A stretch of DNA of 64,000 nucleotides from Linnemannia hyalina. Its lineage: Eukaryota > Mortierellomycota > Mortierellomycetes > Mortierellales > Mortierellaceae. The position numbers were made by a program, and so were the translations under genes. The stretch lies in contig JAHRHY010000002.1 in the NCBI GenBank assembly GCA_019671135.1, positions 744,001 to 808,000 on the forward strand. The letters run 5' to 3'. Below are positions 35,601-46,782 of this stretch, piece after piece. How positions within the stretch are numbered: position 1 is the first letter of the stretch; each line of letters starts with the position of its first letter. The notes under the pieces were generated by a model that was not told the DNA's origin, did not search any database, and worked only from the letters and a program-made list of their open reading frames with translations.

Positions 35601-37669
35601 GAGGCCAAGACAACGACGCTGGCAACAATAGCGGAGCCGCCTGGAACAACAGAGGAAGGTCGAGCTATCGAGGCCAAGATAACGACGCCAACAACAATAG
35701 CGGAGCCGCCTGGAATAACAGAGGGAGGTCGAGCCATCGAGGCCGAGACAACGACGCCGGCAACAATAGCGGAGCCGCCTGGAACAACAGAGGAAGGTCG
35801 AGCTATCGAGGCCAAGATAACGACGCCAACAACAATAGCGGAGCCGCCTGGAACAACAGAGGGAGGTCGAGCCATCGAGGCCAAGACAACGGCGCCGACA
35901 ACTACAGCGGAGCTTCCTGGAACAACAGGGGAAGGTCGAGTTATCGAGGACGAGACCACCATGCCAACTCAAACACCAACAGGAGCTGGAATGATAGATC
36001 CACGTCAAAGCCCAAGTACGGCTATGGCAACAGCAGGTCCAAGTCCAGGGCCAGGTATGGAGCTGATGCCAGCTCCAGCTCCGGCTTTCCGACCACCGTC
36101 ATCACAGGATATGGTTCTTCTAACCAAGAACGAGGTACCAAAGACAGTTCAGGACCATCGTACAAGCTATCCAAAGCAACCTCCAGCCAGGATCAGTCGA
36201 TGGGTTTCAGGGCTTACTCTCCAGAGCCGATGCAGACTACGGGTGCGATGAAACCTACAGCGGACCTTAGCTTCCCTCAGCCTAGCGACTTTGCGGCTTA
36301 CTCTAAAGAACCTGCAAGAGCTGCGGCGTCGTCAGCGCACGGTAGACGCGCTTCGAATCAATCCATTGGCTCTACGGCATACTCGCCAGAGCCTACGAAG
36401 CCTGCGGACTCCACGGCGCCACCCTCAGCGAGATCAAGTTCCTTGCAGTCCGCAGACATCAAAGCTCGCTCTCCCGGAGCAAAGTTGTCCGAGGAGTGTG
36501 TGAGATTCCTTAGAGCAGGACGCGATCCGTCTCAACCCATGGACATTGCAGCTTACTCTCCAGAACCCACGAAACCTGAGGTTTCGTCTAAGCCCACGGT
36601 GGCGATCACGTCAAGATCCGATTCTCCTCACCCCCCAGCGAGATCCACTTCTTCCCAGCCTCCAGCGAGATCTAGCCCTTCTCAACGGACGAATATCTCG
36701 GCTTATTCTCCAGAACCCATGCAGGCTACAGACCCTATAAAGCCTACAGAGTCAACAAAGTCCACGCCGAATCCCACTGCAGACTCTACAGTAAAATCTG
36801 AGCCACTTCAAGCTGCAAGCGCTCGGGCTTACTCTCCGGAGCTCAAGGGAAGCGCACGCTTAGTAGATAACTCTGATCCGTCTCAGCCCATGGAATTCAC
36901 GGCATACTCCCCAGAACCCATGGAACTCGCAGAGCCTCCTAGAACTGTCAGCGAGGCCTACAAGCCATGGACTTCGTCGTCATCAGCCACGGCTGGAGGG
37001 GTTGGCGACGAGGACGACACTGGAGGTATTTCATGGGGCAGCGGCTCGTACGGTGGTAGAAACGGCGGTGGATCGTATGGTGGTGGCGATAAAAGCAGAT
37101 CCTACGGCGACAACAGACAGGGTGAGCGTCGCGTTCGCTCAGGCGAAAACGGAACGTCAGACAATTCATCAGATCGCCGCCCATACCAATCTCAGCCATC
37201 ACAACGGCAGCAGCAGTCGCAGTCGAACTATGGTTCAGGGTATGGAGGCAGGGGCCAAGATCGTTTTGGTGGTGACCGCGAGAGCAGGCCTCGTCAAAAC
37301 AATGATGGAAGCCAGGGCTATGGTGGCGGAAACAACAGTCGCCATGGGGAAAGGGGAGGAGGACCATCATCAGCAACCCAAGGAGGGGGCGGAAGTGGGT
37401 ATAGAAGCAGCTATGTTAGTACAGGTGGTGGTGATGATGATGATGCTGGCGGCATCTCATGGGGCAGCGGATCGTACGGCGCAAGTGGTGGTGGCGGCGG
37501 TGGTGGTTATGGCGGCCACGGCAACTCTGGCAACTCCGGATATGGAGACAGAGGCCGCAACAGCAACAAGCAGGGCTATGGAGGAGGAAGAGGCAATGAT
37601 CGAAACGGCAGCAATGGCGGTAGTGGCCGAAGTCAGAGCCGACCTCGCTCAAGCTCGTCTCGTCGTTAG
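29665..37669 (+). CDS. SPT6: Transcription elongation factor and histone chaperone Spt6 with giant C-terminal tail
   Basis: Spt6 travels with RNA polymerase II and reassembles nucleosomes. Exons 29665-29838, 30000-30069, 30117-30256, 30394-30713, 30816-32169, 32272-33934, 34043-34216 and 34323-37669 give about 2,413 aa (human 1,726). The order is an acidic N-terminus with 'LDEDDLALVEENTGMK', a DEDD-rich block and the 'MNEWHGVFGNGEDYAY' helix; a Tex-like core; YqgF-like domain (about 690-830); HhH 'PYICGLGTRKAQHLI' (about 890); S1 (about 1070-1140); and tandem SH2 with the phosphate-binding Arg in 'ELVIRPSNRG' (about 1190-1375). The tail of about 1,030 residues is in the same exon as the second SH2 half. 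It holds 23-residue WNNRGRSSYRG repeats, seven AYSPEP-like repeats and a Gly-rich end with two GISWGSGSYG motifs. Intron 2 is only about 47 bp; its acceptor is either 30113 or 30116, differing by one codon. Confidence 0.96.
35573..35986 (+). repeat. 69-bp coding tandem repeat in the SPT6 tail (six units)
   Basis: Units start with the Trp codon at 35573, 35642, 35711, 35780, 35849 and 35918, exactly 69 bp apart. The unit encodes 'WNNRGRSSYRGQDNDAGNNSGAA' with few substitutions. Units alternate (GRD/GNN against GQD/NNN), giving a 138-bp higher-order period, the mark of recent duplication by slippage or unequal exchange. Confidence 0.95.
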
Positions 37670-37897
37670 TCCTTCTACTTTGTGTGGCTGTTCTGTTTCT
37701 ACCGTTCATTGATATTGCGACTGGACGATTAAAGATGCTTCTGTGGAGTACAAAGTCAAGTAGGATTATTGCGCTACAGGTACAAACGATATGACACTTA
37801 AAATAAGTTGTTTTATCCGCACTCTTGCCTTTCAAGCGTTAAGCATTCAAGGGGGATTGTTAGATACATTGAGTTTATTATGTAGATATGCAATTTT

Positions 37898-39904
37898 TTA
37901 TGTCGACTTCTTTTCATCAGCAGCGGTAGGTGCATCAGCAGAAACTGATACGTCAATGGCAATGGCTACGGTAGTCTCCTGCGAATCACCCTTGGGCTGT
38001 TGCTCCTGCACCATGGACCGAATTGCATGGGGTTCGCAGTCAAAGATGGAGGTCTCGCGCTGATGGAGTCTGCAACAGCCCTTACACCTCTGGTGGACGC
38101 ACTTGGCGGAAAAGGTGTTGAGGCATTGATCCGACTGGCAGAGGTTCGCCTGAACTTTAGTCTTTTTGGGCTTGATCTTCCTGACTTTTCCCGATGATGT
38201 GGTGGCGGTGGCAGTAGCGGTTTCGCTGTCTTCGCCTTGAGCTGCCTCGTCGGCCGTCCGTTTTGACCCTAAGGTTGTGGCTGTGGTATCGGTTTCGCTG
38301 GCGCCTTCCTGACCAGCCTCCTTCTTGCTCTGGTCAGGCATTGGCTGTCTAAAGTAGGGTTGAGCCAACCAGTGAGGCAAGATGGGGAAACCCTGATCAT
38401 CGACCCGTCCCTCAAAGCTCTCTCCCTCCATCCGTGAAGTCTCTGCATCCTGGATCAGTCTGTCCTTCAGCTTGCGGGTGATAGTCCAGAGCTCCTCCCG
38501 TGTGGTGGCCATTCCAAGTTCGGTCCGCAAGTCGGTATGTATGACCAAGCTAGGGCGGAAGATCTTGAACAAGTGTCCACGGGTATAAGCGAGCTTGGTG
38601 TCGTGTTCATCGCAGATCGTCAAGTACTCCTCTGCAAGCTTCCAGGACTGGGGGAGCTCAGGTGTGAAAATGGCTGGGTTGTAGAGGTTTCCCTCTGCCG
38701 ACATGATACCGTCACATCCAGTCTTTTCCATACACCGTTCTAGATCCTCGTGGTATAAAATGTTTCCGTTGGCGATAACAGGGACCCGATGTCCAACCGC
38801 CTCCCGAACAAGTCGAATTTTCTCCCAATCCGCGACTCCTGTCAAGTGACCCTTCATCTCCCGCAAACGTCCGTGTACGACCAAGATCTGGGCTCCGGCG
38901 TCGACGACCATCTTGGCATAGGCAACCGTCTTTTCGGCTTCGGGGAAGACTCTGATTTTGGCAGTGACGGGGATTGGGAGGTGTTTGTGGAGGGTGGAGA
39001 TGAGGGACGAGATCAGCGGCCAGTCCTCCATGAGGAAAGAACCGTAGTGTCCTCTCCTGGCAATGTGCTGGGGGCATCCGAGGTTGATGTCGACTGCGTC
39101 GCAGTAGGGCGCCACCATTAATGCTGCCTGCAGCAAGTACTCTGGGTCGTTGGCGCAGAACTAATGGCACCAAAAAAAAAATCATTCGAGAGGATAGTGA
39201 GTCATTTTTTGCTGTACATAATAAACTGGCAAAAGGAGGGCTTGTGCATATTTGTGTTAATTTGTTCGTACCTGAACGATCAAGGGCCTGTCATTAGGTC
39301 CTCCGCCACCGAGTCCACTCTTGAGTCCAGCCCAATGTTCATCCCTGTACTTCTCCTCCTTGGCAAACAGCTTGGCGTTGAACATGGGGGTGTAGCACAG
39401 ATCGGCGTTATAGCGTCGAGAAAGAATCCTCCAGGCAAGTTCGGATTGGTCGACCATAGGGGCGACGACATACTTGGGCGATCCAATGGACTTGTAAAAG
39501 TCGAAAGATGAGAGTTTTTCGGCGGGGAAGGTGTGTTCGGCCCGACAATTTGCGACTAGGGCAATATTGCGCTGCTCGACTTCTTCCTTGACCTTTTCTG
39601 AAACCATTAATGTTGCGATAGTTGGTGTTGTTGTTGGTTGGAGGTAGTAAGGGAGGTGAGGGAACTTTTTGAGGATCAGTTTGCGGTGTGCGTTGAGGGG
39701 CGGTTGTGCAAAGTAGTCGCCGTTGTCGGTTGTTAGTTTGTGTTGTTGTTCCTGAGTTGGTGTTGAGGAAGAAGGGAGGTGGTGAGGGGTAGAGGAAGGG
39801 GTGAAGAAGAAGGAGTTGAGGATGGTTGCTTTGAAGGAAGGGGAGGTGAAGAAGGATCGGGCGGGTGTGGCTGCTCTGTGCGATAGCAGGGAAGGGATCA
39901 GCAT
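37898..39904 (-). CDS. DUS1: tRNA-dihydrouridine(16/17) synthase, Dus1
   Basis: An FMN-dependent enzyme that reduces uridine 16/17 in the tRNA D-loop. Exons 39904-39272 and 39160-37898. Core motifs are 'YVVAPMVDQSELAWR', 'CYTPMFNAKLF', 'DINLGCPQHIARRG' with the catalytic Cys (240 of the long form), 'ILVVHGR', 'VIANGNI' and 'SAEGNLYNP'. The C-terminus adds a Cys-rich knuckle 'CQSDQC...CVHQRCKGCCRLH', also seen in DUS1L-type proteins. Two in-frame ATGs are possible. ATG 39904 gives 631 aa with a 99-residue extension beginning 'MLIPSLLSHRAATPARSFF', rich in Ser/Arg and without acids, as in mitochondrial presequences. ATG 39607 ('MVSEKVKEEVEQ') gives 532 aa, close to the family core. The gene converges on SPT6 (228 bp apart). 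Confidence 0.94.
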
Positions 39905-40225
39905 CAATTCAGCCCTGGCTAGAGAACTGAGAGGGAAAGGTAAAGGTGAAGGAGGTGGAGGAGTGAAGGAGAAGAACAACGACAAGGGTCCGCTTGGTGG
40001 CCACTTTTTTTTTTTTCCCAATTTAACAACAAATTCCGTGACTGCGCCTTTGGGGAGTTGGATCGGATGGAATTGGCCCCTGTGAGGTAACTGGCCAATC
40101 AGGATTCCAGCACCTCTCTTAGCACCTTTTTATTCTTAGTGCTTTTTGTTGCACAAAAAAACCTCTTCCTTCATCTCTCCTCTCCTTTTCATCACTTTCG
40201 CCTTCCCTCTCCTCTTAATCACAAC
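39905..40225. promoter_or_regulatory. Divergent promoter region DUS1 / nucleotide-sugar transporter
   Basis: 321 bp between divergent starts. It contains a CCAAT box (40095-40099, in GGCCAATCAG), the only clear element, 127 bp before the transporter ATG, and an A/T run at 40006-40016. Confidence 0.4.
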
Positions 40226-41529
40226 ATGTCGACTGACAAGGACGACAGGTTCTTGCCATCCCCCGCCGTCCAGCGCGGGGCACCCCAACACCCCATCAGC
40301 CTCATCATCTCCGCCATCGCTTTCTACTGGGTCGCGTCCCTCTCCGTCGTCTTCCTCAACAAGACCATCCTCTCTGGCTCAGAATACAAGTTCCCTTACC
40401 CTCTCTTCGTCACCCTCTACCAATTGATCGTGGCCCTGGTCCTCTTAGTCGTCTGCGGGCAGCTCGGCAAGAGGTATGAAAAGGGCCTTTCACTCGACGC
40501 AAACAACGGAGCAAGTGCGGCTCTTCCAATGAAGTGTAGCACAAAAAAATCAAGAACAAAGATAACAACGAAATTGACCACTTGAGTGATACTATCCGCA
40601 AACACTTCATCAAACAAATAGGAATCGCTCGTTCTCGATGATCCCTCCGTTCGAGTTTGACCTGGACATTGCCCGCAAGATCGCCCCTCTCTCGGTCGTC
40701 TATGTGCTGATGCTGACCCTCAACAACCTCTGCCTCCAACTGGTCGAGGTCACTTTCTACCAGGTCGCCCGCTCGCTCTCCATCTTCTTCAACATCCTTC
40801 TCACCTACACCATGCTCCGCCAAAAGACCTCCCCCGGAGCCATGTTGGCCTGTGCTGTCGTCGTCCTCGGCTTCTTTGTCGGCTCTTATGGCGAGAGCAA
40901 TTTCTCCTGGGCAGGTCTCTGGGCTGGTGTCGGATCCAGTGTTTTTGTGGCCCTCTATGGAATCTATGTCAAGAAGACACTGGCCATGATCGATAACAAC
41001 CAGTGGCGCCTCCTTCACTACAACACTGCCATTTCGATTGTTCTTTTGACCCCTATTGTGTTGTTCTCGGGCGAGCTGGGCGAGATCAGCAGGGAGGTGT
41101 ATTTCTTGGACGATTTAGGATTCTGGACCTTGATGACCTTGACGGGAGTTGCGGGATTCTTGATCAACACTGCCATGTTCTTGCAGATCAAGTACACAAC
41201 CGCTTTGACCAACACCATCTCTGGAACCGCAAAGTCCTGTGTCCAAACCCTCCTCGCCATGGTCTTTTACCAAAACCCCATCACCGCCATGGTATGTCCC
41301 TTTATTTGTATATTTTGTATGCGTGTTTGCGGCAGTGGTTGACACTCCTCTCTGTAGGGGCTTACATCCCCCCTCCCCCTTCATTTTTTGTGCATGCTAT
41401 TAATTATTTGCTAATCAACTCTTGCATGTTTACTTTCTTCATAATTAGAACGGGTTTGGAATCTTTTTGAGTTTGCTGGGATCGGGCATGTACTCCTGGG
41501 TTCGCTATGCAGAGATGCAACGCAGATAG
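40226..41529 (+). CDS. Nucleotide-sugar transporter, GDP-fucose type (SLC35C1-like)
   Basis: A Golgi or ER antiporter moving a nucleotide sugar, probably GDP-L-fucose, into the lumen. Exons 40226-40473, 40622-41291 and 41449-41529 give 332 aa with about ten hydrophobic helices. Diagnostic blocks are 'AFYWVASLSVVFLNK' (SLC35C1 'SLYWVTSISMVFLNK'), 'PLFVTLYQ', 'PLSVVYVLMLTLNNLCL', 'FYQVARSLSIFFN', 'TNTISGTAKSCVQTLLA' and the end 'SWVRYAEMQRR' ('TWVRGWEMKKT' in human). Fucose is reported in cell walls of mucoromycete fungi, consistent with this substrate; GDP-mannose carriers have a different signature. The gene converges on INTS8, 187 bp apart. Confidence 0.9.
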
Positions 41530-41716
41530 ACACACGTATACCCCCTTACTTTGTCGTGCACTTCTCATTAAAACCATCATATCCAACATACAACTTGCGT
41601 CTGGAGTTACAGGAGTCAGTATTGCGTCTTATTCGATTGTGATTTTATTTTCTGTTGGCCTTTTAAAACGTGTTGCTTTGTGACACCAGGATTCACCTGG
41701 CACCCTCTTGGATCTC

Positions 41717-44700
41717 TTATGCAATGCGTGCGAATCGGGACCACAGACGGACCAAGACATCCTGCTGTAGCAGGGCATAGACCTGATCCTTGAATGGCTG
41801 CCTCGAGTCCAGCGCCATCCGATTACTATTGATCCTTGCCTGAACCCTCAACAGCCCTTCGGTATTCTTGGTCTCCTTGCACAGCGTGCTGACCAACTCC
41901 AAAAGCGGCAAGTCAAACATCAGCTCAAGGAACTGTTGCCCTTGAAGACTGAGCGCCACTGTGGCGGGATGATGAGCGCCCCAAGTGCTTCCTGCATTGT
42001 TGGAAAATGGCGCAACCGGCTTGATCGCCGACCGCCCCAGTAATGTATCGACCGCTCGTTCGCAGATCGGGTGCTTCATCTCTGGCTTGAACAGTGTGAC
42101 TGACGATTGGGTATGACCACCAATCGGTCGTCCAGAGCCTGCCATGTGTCCTCCTGCTCCTCCGCCTCCTCCGCCTCCTCCCAGTAGTCCACTGCCCAGA
42201 CTTGGCGTAGGCGCAGGATTAGGGAAAGATCTGACGATAACTGATCCTTTGGCAAATGTCAGCATTCCACTCTCATGCGCAAGCCCGATCGCTCTAAATG
42301 CCTGGCTGTAATCCATCTTGGGTAAAAACTGCTGCAGCACAGCGCCCGCAAGGAACTCCTCCAAATGCATACAGCTTTCAATCGCCTTCAATGCAAACTG
42401 GGATGGTGTCTGGGACGTAGGTGGTAATGGCCCACTGTTGGAAGGTGGCGTGGGTGCAGATCCGTTTGAATCCATGGTCAAGGGTTGCATGCCGAGTCCG
42501 ACTGTTCCTGTTCCGTTGTTGCCGGCAGTGCCATTGGTGACAGAGAGTGAGGAGAGTGTCTGGAATGTGTTCAGGAACTGAGGGTCCGAGGATGATGCTG
42601 AGTAGCCGTTGGTGTGACCGGCATGTGGCGACGCGACCGTTGGTGGGATGGGTGAAAAGGAGGTGTTTGCTCCGTGGTGATAGGTAGACCATATCCTCCG
42701 GTTCAGTCGCTCCGTTTCCGAAAAGCACCTTGAAGCAACCATGCAAGCGTTCAAGAACGCCGCAAGAGAATCCTGGTACATGCCCTCCAAATGATAAAGC
42801 TCCGTCAAGCAGAGCGAGTACCGGGTGATATGCCCGCTAATCTTTGTCGAATACATGGCCGACACAGAGCCCGAAGTTGAAAAGTGGGCGGTAGGGTCCA
42901 AGCGGTACAAGTTCGCTTTTGCCTTGGCCTCAACCTTCATCCTCATCGTGACTGAATCCGTCTCTGCCCGAATTTGTTGCTCGTAAAGTCGAATAAGGAG
43001 CCTTGAGAACCCTTGCGCCGCTCCAGGAACTGCCTCGACTGCCGTTCCTGCTTCGCGACTGCTCAGCATCGCAATGATCTTTATCCGTGAGTCGGTCCAC
43101 GAGTTAACACAGTCCAGCGAAGTCGTGAACAGCGCAAAATATCCAAACTCGCTGAGTGTCAGTTTGGCCCTTTCTGGCAAGAGGGACGAGAGAGCTCCTG
43201 CCAAAAGCGCGGAAAACACATCGATGACGCCTCGAGTCCGCACCATACTGAAGAGCTCCAGGATGACGGCAAAATCGCTTAAGCTCTCTCCCGCCGGGAC
43301 TCCGTGTGGGTTCATGGTTGGTTGTTGGCCCTGCATGGATGTCAAGTTGTGACTCAATGGTTCGACAGCATGGAGAAGCAGGCCTTGAATCATATCGAGA
43401 GCGGCCATGCGGTTGATTTTGATTGGGTCCATGTCTGATGAAAAGATGGCGTCAAGGCAACCGGCGACAGCAATGTCCCGAAAGTCTACACCCAGCACTG
43501 TTTGACTCACATTGAGGATGGCCGAAAGAGGTCCCAGCACACTGTATACAAGGAACATTGCTATTTCAATAATAATAAAAAAACTAGTGCGGTTAGTTGA
43601 AGAACCGATGGGCGATATTTTGACACTTAAGTGATACGGTGACTCGAAGGGCGTGTGTTTCCATACCTGGACACATGTACTTCTCCAGTCTTTCAACAGC
43701 TGCACGGCAGTAGTCAGAGATGAACGCCCATTTCTTGTGGTTGATACAGATTGCCAACGCATGCAGCTAGAACATATTGAAGAAGTTCAAATGTAACAAA
43801 GTGTGTTAAACGTTAGACATCAAGCACATAAAGTAGACCATGTCAGCTTTGATGACATAATTCACGCAGACATGAACTGACCTGTAGTTTCTGATCTAGT
43901 GGCCCAAATGTCTGTAGGTATTCAAAGAGAAGCTGGCAGAGTCCTTCGACAATTTTTTCTTCGTCCTTGCTTGGAACGACTGATGGTTCTGACGAGTCGG
44001 GCAGTTGGGGAACATCAACGTCCATTTTGTCGTCATCCGCTTGTCCACGCTGGTTATTAGGAGCAACAGGTCCTTTGCTTGTACCAGACGCACCACCAGT
44101 GTTAGGGGTGCCATTGATCCGCTGCTCCAGTCGCGCTAACAGTCTCCGTTCCCGTGAAGTCTCATAGTCCTGAATCATGATTCCAAACTGCGTAACGGCG
44201 ACCTGCTTTCCTAGTTCAGCCTGCAGACGGTTGTAGGCGATATTCATGGGGACCATTTGCTGGTTGCCAAGGAAGCGTTCGCACGATTGGAGAAACAGAG
44301 CCGAATCGAGGCAACGATCCCGTTTGCATGCCTGCACACTCAGGGCTAACGTAACTAAACCCGACGTGAACGGTGCCAGACCATCCTATGAAGGGCCAAC
44401 ACAAAAGAAGGGGAAGAATTAATAAATGCACCCAAGCGCAGTTGTCAATGACTCCTGTCGCATTTGAAGGGCTATGACTTACCTTCATGAGATAATTTTC
44501 GACGTCAGCTGGATGTTGATACTCGACAATCAACGATAGTTGCTCTGCCAACCTCTTGGCTGGATCGTTGGAAGCCGCTCGAGGATTAAATGGGACCCTT
44601 GTCTGTGGAGCGAAATGTAAGCCAAGCCAATAGGTAGGATGTGTTAGTCAGTATCAATATCTTTTGTCCGTGAGAATGAAACTCATTGTACTTGGACAAT

Positions 44701-46782
44701 TATACATACCACAAGGGCGCTGTACATATCCCAAGCGTGACTCCAGTCCCTCTGTGTTGGGGGTAGAAGGCCTATCAAAAATGTAATGCGTATTTTAGTG
44801 ATACTGCTCGAAGGACGTGTATCAAGCGAAGTCATCTCGATGGTTGACGAATTGTGGTAATTACCTGACTTCCATGCGGCGTCATAACAGAGGAGATGTC
44901 CAATAGTATCACAAAATTGTGACACAAAAGCCGTAATCTTCTCCTCGATCACCTTGTCGCCATCCGTAGGTGCTTCCTCAATCAAGGCTGTTTTCGTCTC
45001 CACAATCACATCCATGATATCTTCAAAGATGGACGACGACAAGTATGCATCCGGCTCATGACCACTCTCGAATACAATCTCTCGAAGGAATCGAAGAATA
45101 GGGTCAGGTATCTCGAGTAGCATCTCACCTAATGAGCACAAAAGGTGGGTGTTTCACGTTGTCAGTCCTGTGGTGACATTGAGATAAAGATTCAACTATT
45201 GAATAGATCCTTAAATGCTTACATGGATCACCGAGACGGTAGAGTGCGTTGTAAAGAGCAAGGAAAGCACCGACATCGTAGTCCGACTGATTCACCACAT
45301 TCCAGAGGAGCCGTTGCCGCCAAATATATGGCAATGTCTTGGAGAAATTGTCCTTCCTGAACTCGTCAATGAGGTCGTCGAGCCTCTGTTCACGTTCCAT
45401 AGCCTTCACTCGAGTCAATAGGCTCTCCTTGGGATCTGGAAGAGAATTTCCGACCGCCAAATGTGCCAACTTCAAAAGAGCGCTGCTGCGTTTTTCATCC
45501 AGTTGACTAACGATATAAAAGCAGTTACATGCGGATGAAATTGTTGACAATTATTAGCCTATCCTTCTGTACAATATACAATCGCGGTGTACGGTTCCAG
45601 GCTTATAGTAAGTAAGGCGTACCATGTTGGCTCGCTAGGAGTATGGCTGCTGTGCGCGTTGTTGCATTGTTCCAAGTGCTTGATTGCCTCGTGGTATTGT
45701 CCATTCCAACAGTAATATTGTCCAAGCTCCGATGACATTTGGCACCGGGTGCTATGAACCCGCGGGCTATCCGTCACCTATTTGGCGTCATGGTTATAAC
45801 GATCTGTAAGTAAAGCTCCGTTGTGCAGCAAAATGATCCTGTCTTTGCTGATGCCCTTAATATGCTACCTTGGAAAGTGCTTGCAGTTTTGTCTCCAATG
45901 CTGTGACATGCAGCTTCGTGTCGCCAAGATCCAATCCCGAGGTCTCTGTGCCAGCCACCCTTGAGCGAACGATCCACCTTTGAAAGAGAGTCAGTGCATC
46001 CCAAGGCTCCTCAAGGATCCCAAACGTGCTCGTGTCTGCTCCTGCTTTCCTATTAGGCAATGAATATTTAGAATTAGATCGCGGTTGGGGTGTAGGGTTG
46101 TTAATTATCTCCATCCCGATAGGATATTACGTCAGGGCGCTTACTGGGAGAAGAGCATCATTGCAGTGAGCAGGCAGAGTTGGTTTTGTTGAGGCACTTG
46201 TTGAATGATGTCGTCCAGTGATAGCGAGGCCAGGAAGAATACTTTGCACGCTTGTGCAAGGAGCATGTCTAATAAAAGAGAGAACGCTTCGCGTCAATCG
46301 CGGTCCTAGTACTGTAAAGAATAACACCATCCAGATAACAAGGCCAGGAAAGTAATATTTCCTGTTTGTCTTGTACCTTGGCGTTCCGAGAGTCGCATTG
46401 TTTGCTGGTCGTCACTGGTGCCGCTGATACGGTCATCCGATCTGTTATTGGCCGTCGACTCTGGTAATCCAATGGTTGGCGTTCCGAAACGCGCGATAGA
46501 GAGAAGATCCTGTAGTAACCGCCGACCCTGATTGTATGACTGACTGCGCGAGAGACTCGATAGCTGTGCGGGTAACAATAATAAAGAACGTGTGGGATTG
46601 TTATTAGGTGGCCTCCTTTTTATAACAGAGAGCGTACACTTAGGATATGTTTTGGAGTGAAATGACTTTTTTTGGTCAGAATGCAGGCGTGAAGTGAGGC
46701 ATGCCTTGGTTTTGATAAGCCCTGGGTTCAGCAAGACCTCGAGGGTGTCGAGGGTGAGATTCTTGTCCTTTTCTACCTCCAT
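41717..46782 (-). CDS. INTS8: Integrator complex subunit 8 homologue
   Basis: Integrator cleaves nascent RNA and, through INTS8, holds PP2A at RNA polymerase II. The exons are 46782-46705, 46563-46377, 46268-46145, 46049-45869, 45777-45623, 45506-45223, 45128-44865, 44771-44710, 44602-44483, 44385-43882, 43766-43667 and 43560-41717, about 1,300 aa, all in phase. Matches to human INTS8 are in order: 'PWDALTLFQRWIVRSRV' (TTAMAVLLYNRWAIRTIV); a TPR-like 'ELGQYYCWNGQYHEAIKHLEQC'; 'DEKRSSALLKLA'; 'QRLDDLIDEFRKDNFSKTLP' (NYQEVIQIFIEDNLTLSLP); and near the end 'FLPKMDYSQAFRAIGLAHE' (FLREIDYKTAFKSLQEQN). The protein has Ser/Pro/Gly-rich inserts (42120-42200, 42400-42560). The first intron uses a GC donor (AAG/GCATGC at 46704) or is retained: its 141 bp are an open multiple of three, giving 1,347 aa. 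Human INTS8 is 995 aa. Confidence 0.85.

Noticed and set aside
35430..36008. Cys/Arg-rich antisense frame over the SPT6 repeats
   Set aside because: Produced by the repeat on the opposite strand; no start context or family likeness.
34359..36251. 630-codon plus-strand frame overlapping the SPT6 tail
   Set aside because: It is a shadow of the 69-bp and RGRSS-coding repeats in another frame; the SPT6 frame continues the SH2 domain and has the correct splice phase.
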